NCBI RefSeq assembly: GCF_009604455.1
Contig: NZ_WEGL01000009.1
Span: forward strand, 62,001 to 126,000
Origin: Streptomyces sp. RB17
Lineage (GTDB): Bacteria > Actinomycetota > Actinomycetes > Streptomycetales > Streptomycetaceae
DNA: 64,000 nucleotides
Direction: 5' to 3'
Part shown: positions 24,840 to 33,206 of the stretch, piece after piece
Layout: the number at the start of each line of letters is the position of its first letter
How positions within the stretch are numbered: position 1 is the first letter of the stretch
Notes under the pieces: generated by a model
What the model saw: only the letters and a program-made list of their open reading frames with translations
Databases searched by the model: none
What the model was told of the DNA's origin: nothing
Translations under genes and position numbers: made by a program

Positions 24840-26456
24840 TCAGGGTGAACTCCCCGGTGAGCCCGACGCCGAAGCGGAGGCCCCGTCCGACGGGGTCTCC
24901 GTCGCCGTGGCCGTCGTACAGCTCACCGAGAACGGGACCGCGTTCGACGTGGTCTGCACGGGAGCGCGCACCTTCACGCTGATCCGGTCCTCGGTCGTCC
25001 CGTCGCCCCGGTACACCGTCAGGGTCACCCGCACCTGCCGGGTCTTCCCGCCGCCGTCCGGGAACGACAGCGTGTGCCATCCCGGGTCGGACACCGATCC
25101 CCGGGTCGTCACCCACCGGTACTCCACCTGCGCGGGCAGCCGCCCCACCGTGAACGTCGCCGTGAAGGCGGGCGTCTGCGCGTCCGGCGGCGGACAGCTC
25201 CCCGCGTACGTCGTGTGGGCGCCGGCCACGGTGACCTGGACGGACTGGGCCGGCCGGGTGCTCGCCGACGCGCTGCTGCTCGGGGCCGACGGCGTTCCCG
25301 CGCCCGAGTTCGCGCTGCCGTGCGCGGTCGGCGTCCGCGCGCCGCCGCTCGTGCGGGTGTCACCGGCCGCGTCGTCCCGACGGCCACCGTTGTCACGGTT
25401 CAGCAGCGCGTACGTCAGCCCCGCCAGCGCGAGCGCGACCAGGAGCAGACCCGCCACCAGCACCGCGCCCGCCCGCCGGTTGCGCTGCCGCCCGTCGGAC
25501 GTCGTGGACGTCGTGGGCGCCGTGGCGCCGGCCAGGGGCAGCGGCGGGGTGGGGGAGGGCTGTTGGTGCGGGGCCGCGACCGTCGGGGCGGCGTACGGCG
25601 GCACCGGCGTCGTGGCCGCCCGGGGCACGCCCCCCGCCGCGACGATCCGCAGCTCGTGTTCTGCCCGCTCGGCGTCCAGCCGCTCGGCGGGGTCCTTGCG
25701 CAGCAGCCCCTCGATGACCGGGGCGAGCGGGCCGGCCCGGTGCGGCGGCGGCAACTCCTCGTCCACCACGGCACGCAGGGTGCTGAGCGGGGTGTCGTAC
25801 CGGAACGGCGAGACGCCCTCGACCGCCGCGTACAGCAGCACGCCCAGCGACCACAGGTCCGACTCCGGCCCGAACGCCCGTCCCAACGCCCGCTCCGGGG
25901 CGAGGAATTCGGGCGAGCCGATCACCTCGCCGGTCATTGTCAGCGCGGAGCTGCCCTCGACCGAGGCGATCCCGAAGTCGGTCAGCACCACCCGGCCGTC
26001 GTTCGCGAGCAGCACATTGGCCGGCTTCACGTCCCGGTGCAGCACCCCGGCGTCGTGCGCGGCGCGCAGCGCGGACAGCACCTCGGCCCCGATGTGGGCC
26101 GCCCGCTGGGGCGACAGCGGGCCCTCCGCCTCCAGCCGGTCGGCCAGCGACAGCCCGCGCACCAGCTCCATCACGATCCACGGCCGGCCGCCCTCCAGGG
26201 CCACGTCGTACACCATGACCACGTTGCGGTTGGCGACCCGGGCCGCCGCCCACGCCTCCCGCTCCAGGCGCGCGTACATCCGCTCCACGTCGGAGGCCGG
26301 CAGCCCGGCCGGGGCCCGCACCTCCTTGACGGCCACCTCGCGGTGCAGCACCTCGTCCCGGGCGCGCCACACGGTGCCCATGCCGCCCTCGCCCAGCGGG
26401 GACAGCAGACGGTAGCGGCCCGCGATCACACGTTCGCGGCCCGGCTCTTCGGACAC
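24840..26456 (-). CDS. transmembrane serine/threonine protein kinase (PknB type)
   Basis: A 538-residue receptor-like kinase. The kinase domain (about 15-275) has the Gly loop LGEGGMG (21-27), Lys44 in VAVKEV, catalytic HRDVKPANV (140-148), DFG at 160-162 and SPEFLAPE. A Pro-rich linker precedes one membrane helix (about 330-352). A Ser/Thr/Ala-rich stretch and an extracellular beta-type domain with CPPPDAQTP and VSCTT cysteines follow. There are no PASTA repeats. The extracellular part suggests sensing of an envelope signal. Direct repeats lie just in front of the start. Confidence 0.9.
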   Translation of the reverse strand: MSEEPGRERVIAGRYRLLSPLGEGGMGTVWRARDEVLHREVAVKEVRAPAGLPASDVERMYARLEREAWAAARVANRNVVMVYDVALEGGRPWIVMELVRGLSLADRLEAEGPLSPQRAAHIGAEVLSALRAAHDAGVLHRDVKPANVLLANDGRVVLTDFGIASVEGSSALTMTGEVIGSPEFLAPERALGRAFGPESDLWSLGVLLYAAVEGVSPFRYDTPLSTLRAVVDEELPPPHRAGPLAPVIEGLLRKDPAERLDAERAEHELRIVAAGGVPRAATTPVPPYAAPTVAAPHQQPSPTPPLPLAGATAPTTSTTSDGRQRNRRAGAVLVAGLLLVALALAGLTYALLNRDNGGRRDDAAGDTRTSGGARTPTAHGSANSGAGTPSAPSSSASASTRPAQSVQVTVAGAHTTYAGSCPPPDAQTPAFTATFTVGRLPAQVEYRWVTTRGSVSDPGWHTLSFPDGGGKTRQVRVTLTVYRGDGTTEDRISVKVRAPVQTTSNAVPFSVSCTTATATETPSDGASASASGSPGSSP

Positions 26457-26472
26457 GGCGCCCCCAAGGCAA

Positions 26473-26503
26473 GTCGCGTGATGTCTCCCCGTCGCGTGAT
26501 GTC
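26473..26503. repeat. direct repeat in front of the kinase gene
   Basis: GTCGCGTGATGTC occurs at 26473-26485 and 26491-26503, 18 bases apart. It lies 17-47 bases before the kinase start codon. The placement suggests a regulator site or promoter element for the kinase gene. Confidence 0.5.
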
Positions 26504-26516
26504 ACCCCAAGTTAGC

Positions 26517-28040
26517 TCAGCCGAGCGCGGATGCGGCCCCCTTGAGCACCAATCCGGCGCCCAGGGCCATGACGACCAGCGCGGACGCGAGCGGCACGGA
26601 GCGGCGCACCAGCCCGGCCACCGGGTGGGCGGTCCAGCGCGGACGCCGCTCCAGCACCCGGCTCACCCCCGACCCCAGCCGCACCACGGCGAACCCGGCC
26701 GCGGTGAGCGTCAGCGCGAGCCCGGCGCCGTAGGCCACGACGAGCAGCAGTCCGAACCAGGCCTTCCCGAGCGCGGCGGCACCGACGAGGACCACCACGG
26801 CGGAGGGGCTGGGCACCAGGCCGCCGGCGAAGCCGAGCAGGATGGTGCCGCGGAGGGTGGGAGCGGTGGGGTGGGTGTGGGTGTGGCCTCCGTGGGTGTG
26901 GGTGAGGGTGAGGGTGTGCCCTTCATGGGTGTGGGTGTCACTGGAGTGGCCGCGGCTGTGGGCGTGTCCTGCATGGTCGTGCCCCACATGGTCGTGCTCC
27001 CCATGGTGCGCGGGGCGATGGTGGCGGGCTGACCACACCCTCCGTACGAGGCCCGCGCCCGCCGCCAGGACCAGCGCCCCTCCCGCGATGCCCAGCCAGG
27101 CGATCACCGACGGCGTGGCGGCGGAGCCGGCCGTGACCAGCAGGCCCAGGGCGACCACTCCGAGGGTGTGGGTCACGGTGACCGAGGCGGCCAGCGGCAG
27201 CACGTCCCGGAGCCTCGCCCGGCCCCCACGGGCCGCCGCTGCCGCGGCCATCAGCGTCTTGCCGTGGCCCGGCGCGAGCGCGTGCAGCGCGCCCAGGACG
27301 ACCGCGACGAGCAGGGCGAGCGCGGCGAAGCCGGCCGTGAGGTCGTGGCGGGCCACGAGGTCGTCCAGCGCACGGGTCCAGCGGTCGGCGCCCCGCGGCA
27401 GGATCGCGGCTCCCGGTTCCGCCTGCCGCTCCTCGTCGAGGGCCGGGCCGCCGGGGCGCAGGCGCACGGAGGCGGCGGTGGTGTCGGCCGGTGAGGACAG
27501 CAAGTCCTTCGGATACCCGGTCAGTTCGTGCGAGACCGACGCCTTCGGCACGTCCGTCGCGGTGAGCGTCATACGGTCGCCGCGCGCGGTGATCTCCCGC
27601 CAGCCGGGTCCGCCTGCGGCGTCCGCGCTGTGGAAGCCGAGGGTCACGGTGGCGCCGCGGGGGAGCGGGGCGGTCAGCCGGCACTCCACGCGGAGGGTGT
27701 GCAGCCCGGCCTGGCCGGGACGCAGCCGCGCCGAGGCGCCGACGGCGGTCAACGTGGCCGTACGGCCGTCGACCGTGAGCCCGCTGCCCTCCGCGGCCCG
27801 CGAACACCGCTGCCTCGCCCACGCGTCCGTGCCCAGCCGTTGGAGGTCCGGCCCGGCCTGGGTCGCCGGGATCTCGGCGAGGTCCTCCACATGGTCGACG
27901 CGGAGCTGCCCGGGGGCGGCGACCAGGCCGTCGTACCGGTTGACGGTGAAGTTCCCGAGCGGGTGCGCGCTCGCCGGGCCGCTGGGAACGAGGGCCAGGA
28001 CACCGGTGGCCAGCAGGAGGAACACGAGCCGTGGCTTCAC
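26517..28040 (-). CDS. NicO-family nickel/cobalt transporter with secreted N-terminal domain
   Basis: A 507-residue protein. A signal peptide ends at SASA before HPLGNFTVNRYDGL. An extracytoplasmic domain of ~200 residues follows, then six or so membrane helices with the NicO motif HALAPGHGKT (253-262). A cytoplasmic or periplasmic loop (340-390) is extremely His-rich, with about 19 His, as in RcnA-type metal exporters. The start is a GTG overlapping the TPR stop (GTGA). Export or import of Ni/Co is inferred from the family. Confidence 0.82.
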   Translation of the reverse strand: MKPRLVFLLLATGVLALVPSGPASAHPLGNFTVNRYDGLVAAPGQLRVDHVEDLAEIPATQAGPDLQRLGTDAWARQRCSRAAEGSGLTVDGRTATLTAVGASARLRPGQAGLHTLRVECRLTAPLPRGATVTLGFHSADAAGGPGWREITARGDRMTLTATDVPKASVSHELTGYPKDLLSSPADTTAASVRLRPGGPALDEERQAEPGAAILPRGADRWTRALDDLVARHDLTAGFAALALLVAVVLGALHALAPGHGKTLMAAAAAARGGRARLRDVLPLAASVTVTHTLGVVALGLLVTAGSAATPSVIAWLGIAGGALVLAAGAGLVRRVWSARHHRPAHHGEHDHVGHDHAGHAHSRGHSSDTHTHEGHTLTLTHTHGGHTHTHPTAPTLRGTILLGFAGGLVPSPSAVVVLVGAAALGKAWFGLLLVVAYGAGLALTLTAAGFAVVRLGSGVSRVLERRPRWTAHPVAGLVRRSVPLASALVVMALGAGLVLKGAASALG

Positions 28041-29569
28041 TGCGCGGCCTCCAGAGCCTTGCGGGCCTCGGCCGCGCCGAGCGGGGAGAAGCCGGGATTC
28101 AGGCGCAGGGCCGAGGTGAGGGAGGCGTGGCCGGCCAGGCGGTGGCCCGTGGCCAGCTCGATCACGCCGCGGTGGTACAGGAAGGCGGCGTTGCGGTAAC
28201 CGGTGGCGGTGGCCCGGCGGGCGTAGGGCAGGGCCTCGGCGTCCCGGCCGTTCACATGCAGTGCCCAGGCCAGCGCGTCCGCGGTGTGCACGGTGTGCCG
28301 GCGGGCCCATTCGGCGCGGGCCGCGCGCAGGGCGGCCGCCTTGTCGCCGTGGTCGGCGGCGGCCAGCGCGGTGTCGAGGTCGGCGTCGACTCCATTGGCC
28401 CGGGCCAGCGCGATCCACGCGTCCACCAGGGCGTACTGCCGGCGCGCCCTTTCCCGGTCGCCGGCCGCGCCCCGCGCCTCGTACAGCTCGCCCAGCTCGA
28501 CGAGCGGACCCGGCAGCGGATACCGGGACACCACCGTCTCCATCCCCCTGATCGCCGCCGCGCGGTCCCCGCTCGCCGCCTGCGCCCGGGCGCGGCCCTC
28601 CAGCGCCGGCAGGTAGGTGTCGTCGGCGGCGAGGGCGCGGGCGTAGTACGTGAGGGCGGACTTGTCGTCACCCTGGCTCCAGGCGAGTTGGCCGAGCTGG
28701 GTGGCCACGTACGCGATGTCGCCGGGTGAGGTGGTGCCCGCCAGCGCCTGTGCGAGGACCCGGTGTGCGGTCGTCACATCACCCCGCAGCTCGTGCACAT
28801 ACGCGTACCGCGTGAAGACCGGCACCCCCGGCTTGCGGGCGTCGGCGGTCTCGGCCGCTTTCGACGCCTCCGCGTACCGGCCGAGTTCGACCAGGGCGTC
28901 GATACGGGAGGACAGCGCGCGCTCGCTGTACGGGTTCTGCCGCAGTGCCCGGTCCGCGTAGGTCAGGGCGTCCGTGAAGTCGTGCCGGGCGGCGGCGAGG
29001 GCGGCGCGCCCGGCCAGCGCCTGATCGTTGTCCGGGACCAGCGCGAGAGACCGCCCCAGTGCCTTGTCCGCCTGCGGATAGCGCGCCGGATCCCCCTTGG
29101 TCCGCGCCTGCTCGACGTATGCCAGGCCCAGCGTGGCCCAACTGCCGGCGTCCTGGGGCTGGCTCCGCAGATGCGCCTGCAGCGCGGCGATGCCCGCGTC
29201 CAGGTCGCCGCCGCCGAGCACACCGGGGTCCACGGCAGCGGAGGCGGCCGGCACGGTGACGGCCCCCCGGTCGGCCCCGAGGGCGATGGCCCCGCCGGTC
29301 AGGGCGACGGCCAACAGCGCGGCACAGCCCATGAGTTGCGCGGCCCGCCGGCGCCGTCCGGCGGCGGTGAACCGCCGAACGGCGGCCACACGCGGGTCGG
29401 ATCCGTCGGCGGAGGGTGTTTCGGGGCCGGAGGCCGCGAGGTCGTCGGGGGTGGTGGGGGCCGACGCCGGGGGGTCTTCGGCCGTCTCCGTCGGTCCGTC
29501 GTTCACCGCCGGCTCACCACGCGCCGTCCGCTCGTCCATGCCGTCGTCGTCCTGTCTGCGCGCGCCCAT
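28037..29569 (-). CDS. tetratricopeptide repeat membrane protein
   Basis: A 510-residue protein from ATG 29569 with ribosome site AGGAGA. A cytoplasmic acidic/Pro-rich N-terminus (~75 residues) leads to one membrane helix (LMGCAALLAVALTGGAIAL). A long extracytoplasmic domain of TPR repeats follows, with typical units such as ALGRSLALVPDNDQALAG and ALTYADRALRQNPYSERAL. TPRs serve as protein scaffolds. It is coupled by overlap to the NicO gene and lies 95 bases behind the DUF4331 gene, so the three probably form one operon. Confidence 0.85.
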   Translation of the reverse strand: MGARRQDDDGMDERTARGEPAVNDGPTETAEDPPASAPTTPDDLAASGPETPSADGSDPRVAAVRRFTAAGRRRRAAQLMGCAALLAVALTGGAIALGADRGAVTVPAASAAVDPGVLGGGDLDAGIAALQAHLRSQPQDAGSWATLGLAYVEQARTKGDPARYPQADKALGRSLALVPDNDQALAGRAALAAARHDFTDALTYADRALRQNPYSERALSSRIDALVELGRYAEASKAAETADARKPGVPVFTRYAYVHELRGDVTTAHRVLAQALAGTTSPGDIAYVATQLGQLAWSQGDDKSALTYYARALAADDTYLPALEGRARAQAASGDRAAAIRGMETVVSRYPLPGPLVELGELYEARGAAGDRERARRQYALVDAWIALARANGVDADLDTALAAADHGDKAAALRAARAEWARRHTVHTADALAWALHVNGRDAEALPYARRATATGYRNAAFLYHRGVIELATGHRLAGHASLTSALRLNPGFSPLGAAEARKALEAAQ

Positions 29570-29664
29570 GCCGTTCTCCTGCGTCCGTCGGTCGTGTGGA
29601 AGGCGCGGCCCGCCGTGGGGGAGAGGAAGGTACGGGCCGCGCCGGTCTGGATGAGGGGCGTGGG

Positions 29665-31224
29665 TCAGTACGGGCGGCGTATGCGCCGGCGCCACCAGCC
29701 GAGGGCCGTGCCGAGGAGCAGGATCCCGGCCGCGCCCGAGGCGGCCGACGCGGCGATCAGCACCGTGTCGGCCGAGCCGGAGCCGCCGGAGGAGCCGGCC
29801 GGCTGGAGCGCGTCGCCCAGCTGGCTGCGGACGTCCGTGCCTGCCGTCGTGCCCTTGGCGAGGGGGCCGCGGGAACCGGAGGTGGGCTCGGCGACGTACG
29901 GGAAGTACTTCTCGAAGCCCTTGTCGTTCTTGTCCACCGCGTCGCCCAGGTCGTTCTTCGAGCCGACCAGTTCCCCCTCGACGACCTGCAACGCCTCGTC
30001 GATCACGTCGTCGGTGAGCCGGCGCCCGTTCGGGAAGCCCGCGTTGTCGCCGTCGAGCACGCCGAGCCGCTTGGGGTGCGCGGCCGGCTTGACGGAGGTG
30101 TTCAGGCGCAGCTCCTCCGCAGGGCGCACGCCCGGCGGCTGGTTGAGCCCCTTCACGCCCTTCAGGAAGACGTCGACCAGGTCGTTGCGCGGCTCGCTCG
30201 GCGCCTTGATCTTGTAGATCGACTCGATGAGCCTGGGCAGTTCGGGGTTCGTGACGTTCTTCAGGAACTGGGCGTCGTACCAGGGCTGGGAGGCGTTGAA
30301 CCGGTCCTTGTCCTTCTGCGGGTTGACCACCTCGTTGACCAGCGGGTTGCCCAGGCGGGAGACCTGGCTGTAGTAGCCCTGGGCGTTGCGGCGCTGGGTG
30401 GTGGACCAGATGCCGACGACCGGCTGCCCCGCCGACTCCCGGATCAGGTCGTTCGGCACCTGCAGGGCGATGGTGTTGACGTTGTAGCCCTTCAGGGTGT
30501 CCCGGCCGACCTCGCTGAGGTTGCCGCCGTACAGCAGGTCGAAGACGCGCAGGTCCGCGAAGAACGGGTCGTCCGCCTGTCCGGCGAAGGTCGCGGCGCC
30601 GCCCGCCGTCTTGTACACGGCCTGGGCGCGCAGCTTGCCGTAGTCCGGCATGGACGCCTTGCCGACGTCCGACGGCGCCACCGGCACGTCGTCCGCGAGC
30701 TTGGTGTCCGACAGCACGTGCTGGTTCTTCAGCCGGATCAGATCGATGTCGTACGTCTGTGTGATGTTGAGGTCGGGGTCGGCCAGGCTGGTGACCGGGC
30801 CCGTGTTGTACAGGAACGTGTTGCCGTTCTTCGTATGCGTCGTGAAGGTGTAGCGGAACACCAGCTCGCCCTGTGCGTCACCGTTGTTGTCGATGTGGAT
30901 GTCGTACTGGGCGTCGTCGGCGAACGTGTAGAAGTTCGGTCCGCCCGCCGGCTCCTCGAACGGGATCCAGTCGGCCACGATCGTCGTCGTGTCGGGCCTG
31001 TCCGGGCTGACGAACGCGTACAGGTCGGTGTTGTCGTACTGCGGGGTCCCCGAGATCAGCGGGGCCTCGCGGTGGGAGGAGGCGGAGGCCGCCCCGGGTC
31101 CCAGCGCGGCGACGCCGGCGGCCGCGAGCGCTCCGGCCGCCAGCGCACCGCTGACGAGCGCGGCGAGGGCCGTGCGTCCCGTGCCGCTTCTCGGGAAGGG
31201 CCCCCTGGAGAAGAGAGGTGTCAT
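29665..31224 (-). CDS. DUF4331 secreted, membrane-anchored protein
   Basis: A 519-residue DUF4331 protein. The signal peptide is followed by the family's first motif, SSHREAPLISGTPQYDNTDL, then the long beta-rich domain (DWIPFEEPAGGPNFY, YDIHIDNNGDAQGELVFRY). It ends with a Ser/Gly linker, one C-terminal helix and an Arg-rich tail (WWRRRIRRPY), so it should be held in the membrane with the domain outside. The biochemical role of DUF4331 is not known. ATG 31224 is preferred; the upstream frame holds the promoter. It is the first gene of the TPR/NicO operon and is divergent from the sigma factor. Confidence 0.85.
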   Translation of the reverse strand: MTPLFSRGPFPRSGTGRTALAALVSGALAAGALAAAGVAALGPGAASASSHREAPLISGTPQYDNTDLYAFVSPDRPDTTTIVADWIPFEEPAGGPNFYTFADDAQYDIHIDNNGDAQGELVFRYTFTTHTKNGNTFLYNTGPVTSLADPDLNITQTYDIDLIRLKNQHVLSDTKLADDVPVAPSDVGKASMPDYGKLRAQAVYKTAGGAATFAGQADDPFFADLRVFDLLYGGNLSEVGRDTLKGYNVNTIALQVPNDLIRESAGQPVVGIWSTTQRRNAQGYYSQVSRLGNPLVNEVVNPQKDKDRFNASQPWYDAQFLKNVTNPELPRLIESIYKIKAPSEPRNDLVDVFLKGVKGLNQPPGVRPAEELRLNTSVKPAAHPKRLGVLDGDNAGFPNGRRLTDDVIDEALQVVEGELVGSKNDLGDAVDKNDKGFEKYFPYVAEPTSGSRGPLAKGTTAGTDVRSQLGDALQPAGSSGGSGSADTVLIAASAASGAAGILLLGTALGWWRRRIRRPY

Positions 31225-31265
31225 GCCGTCCGTCCTCAGTGCCGACTTGCCTTTGACGGACGGGT

Positions 31266-31293
31266 CTTCGGAGCGGGGCCGCCGGTCGGATTG
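31266..31293 (-). promoter_or_regulatory. candidate SigK-type ECF promoter for the DUF4331 operon
   Basis: Read on the minus strand, CAATCC (31293-31288) and CCGAAG (31271-31266) are separated by 16 bases. The mycobacterial SigK consensus, as I recall it, is CCATCC-N16/17-CCGAAT, so each box differs at one position. Transcription would begin about 30-35 bases before the DUF4331 ATG. Confidence 0.55.
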
Positions 31294-31433
31294 GTCGGCG
31301 GAGAAAAACTTTTGGGCGTCTTCCGACCCGCGTTTTCGGCCCGCTGATCCGTATCTCCCGCGGGAGGTGTGCGGTCGTGCGGATGCGTGGAGTGCGCGGG
31401 AGGGCCGGCTGTGGCCACGGAGAGGGGGCCCGC

Positions 31434-31976
31434 ATGCGGGCGGACGAGCTGCTGGTGCTCGTCGCGGGCGGCGACCAGCGGGCGTTCGAGGATCTGTACG
31501 CACTGGTGTCCGGGCCGGTGTACGGACTCGTACGACGGGTGGTGCGCGACCCCGCCCAGTCCGAGGAGGTCGCCCAGGAGGTGCTGCTGGAGACATGGCG
31601 CTCGGCCGCCCGGTACGACCCCGGCCGGGGCAGCGCGCTGTCCTGGATCCTCACCCTCGCCCACCGCCGTGCCGTCGACCGGGTGCGCAGCGCCCGCGCG
31701 GCCGGCGAACGCGAGCAGCGGGAGGCCCTGCGCGTGGGGGAACCCGCCTTCGACCAGGTCGCCGAGGAGGTCGAGGCCGGGATGGAGCGCGAGTGGGTAC
31801 GCCGCTGTCTGCGCCGGCTCACGGATCTGCAACGCCAGTCCGTGACCCTCGCCTACTACGACGGCTACACCTACCGTGAGGTGGCCGAGCGGCTCTCGCT
31901 GCCGCTCGGCACGGTCAAGACGCGCATGCGCGACGGGCTCACCCGGCTCCGCGACTGCCTGGGAGGTGTCGCGTGA
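31434..31976 (+). CDS. ECF RNA polymerase sigma factor (SigK-like)
   Basis: A 180-residue group IV sigma factor. Region 2 is present (FEDLYALVSGPVYGLVRRVV, then EEVAQEVLLETWRSAARYDP) and region 4 (QSVTLAYYDGYTYREVAERL, then PLGTVKTRMRDGLTRLRD). The sequence and the RskA-type partner place it near the SigK/ECF19 group. The ATG at 31434 follows AGAGGGGG. Its stop overlaps the anti-sigma GTG by 4 bases. It is divergent from the DUF4331-TPR-NicO operon, its most likely target. Confidence 0.9.
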   Translation: MRADELLVLVAGGDQRAFEDLYALVSGPVYGLVRRVVRDPAQSEEVAQEVLLETWRSAARYDPGRGSALSWILTLAHRRAVDRVRSARAAGEREQREALRVGEPAFDQVAEEVEAGMEREWVRRCLRRLTDLQRQSVTLAYYDGYTYREVAERLSLPLGTVKTRMRDGLTRLRDCLGGVA

Positions 31977-32791
31977 GCCTCCTCGGCAAGCTGCTGCGCC
32001 GCGAGGACCTGCACTCCCTCGCCGCGCCCTACGCCCTCGACGCCCTGGAACCGGGCGAGCGGCGCCGGTTCGAGAAACACCTGCACGGCTGCGAGCGCTG
32101 CGCCGGCGAGGTGCGGGCACTGGCCGAGGACGCGGTCCGCCTGGCCTGGTCCACGGCCGCCCACGCGCCGCCCGCCCTGCGCGAGCGGGTGCTGGCGGCC
32201 GTACCGACCATCCCGCAGGAGCAGGCCCAGGCACCGGCCCGGGAGCGCACGCCGCAGCTGCCGCCGCACGTCTGGGGCACCCAGCCCCCGCCGGGCCGCA
32301 CCCGTACGCCCCGCACGCGCCCCCTGTTCGTGCCGTTCGCCACGGCCACCGCGGCGGCGGCCCTCGTCGTCGCCTCGCTCTTCGCCGTGCAGGCCCAGCG
32401 CACCCAGCACCGGCTGGACGCGGAGCGGGCCCGGGGACGTGAGATCGCCCACGTTCTGGCCGCGCCGGACGCCCACGCCACCACCAGCAAGGACGCACGG
32501 GGCCGCGCGATCGGAGTGATCGCTTCCGCCTCGCAGGGAGAAGCCGTCGTCACCCTCAGCGGATACGGCAGCCCGCCCGCCGGCCGCGTTCGCCAGCTCT
32601 GGCTCATGCGCCCCCGGGCGCAACCGCGCTCCCTCGGGCTCCTCGCGGGCGACACGCCCTTGGTCGCGAAGGGTCTCGACACCTCCTCGACGTCACTCGC
32701 CGTGACCGTCGAGCCTGACGGTGGCTCAGCGCAGCCCACCGGCCAGCCCATTGTCCAACTCACCCTGAAATCGGTCGGATTCGGAGAGTAG
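31973..32791 (+). CDS. anti-sigma factor (RskA-like, zinc-binding N-terminus)
   Basis: A 272-residue single-pass membrane protein. The cytoplasmic N-terminus carries the anti-sigma zinc motif, His36-X3-Cys40-X2-Cys43 (HLHGCERC). A Pro-rich linker and one membrane helix (about 115-137, TATAAAALVVASLFAV) follow, then an extracytoplasmic RskA C-terminal domain (VVTLSGYGSPPAGRVRQLWL). It should hold the sigma factor inactive until an envelope signal triggers proteolysis. GTG start with GTGA overlap gives co-translation with the sigma factor. Confidence 0.9.
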   Translation: MSLLGKLLRREDLHSLAAPYALDALEPGERRRFEKHLHGCERCAGEVRALAEDAVRLAWSTAAHAPPALRERVLAAVPTIPQEQAQAPARERTPQLPPHVWGTQPPPGRTRTPRTRPLFVPFATATAAAALVVASLFAVQAQRTQHRLDAERARGREIAHVLAAPDAHATTSKDARGRAIGVIASASQGEAVVTLSGYGSPPAGRVRQLWLMRPRAQPRSLGLLAGDTPLVAKGLDTSSTSLAVTVEPDGGSAQPTGQPIVQLTLKSVGFGE

Positions 32792-32917
32792 TCAAAGACG
32801 GATGGTCAACCTCCTTGCAGGGAAGGTGAATCCTGTGGACGCGATACACGCGTGCCCCCATGGGGCGATAGGGTTACTCTGCCCGGGCCGGGTGGACTCG
32901 TACGGGTGGGGAGTGAC

Positions 32918-33193
32918 ATGGAGCAGATAACAGTGCGCAGCAGGGCCAGGGTCCCTGCGATCACCTGCGGCAGCAGCGCGACCAGTTCGCGCCTCGACCG
33001 CCATCTGTCGGTGCTGGCGGGTCCCGCCATACCGCAGCGCGAGACGGTCGAGGCGACCTCCCTGATGCGCGAGCTGACGGCGCGTGACACCACGCACGAG
33101 CGTACGGGCCGGGGTGCCCGGGTGCGCCGGGTCTCGCTCTTCGCCCCGCTGCGTCGACTGCGCCGTTCGCTGTTCGGCGGCCACAAGCACTGA
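32918..33193 (+). CDS. small basic hypothetical protein
   Basis: A 91-residue protein from ATG 32918 with ribosome site GGTGGGGAG. It begins MEQITVRSRARVPAITCGS and ends with an Arg-rich segment (RVSLFAPLRRLRRSLFGGHK). No domain is recognised. It is probably a Streptomyces-specific cytoplasmic protein. It stands alone between the anti-sigma and CoA-transferase genes. Confidence 0.65.
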   Translation: MEQITVRSRARVPAITCGSSATSSRLDRHLSVLAGPAIPQRETVEATSLMRELTARDTTHERTGRGARVRRVSLFAPLRRLRRSLFGGHKH

Positions 33194-33206
33194 GTGCGCC
33201 GCGCGC

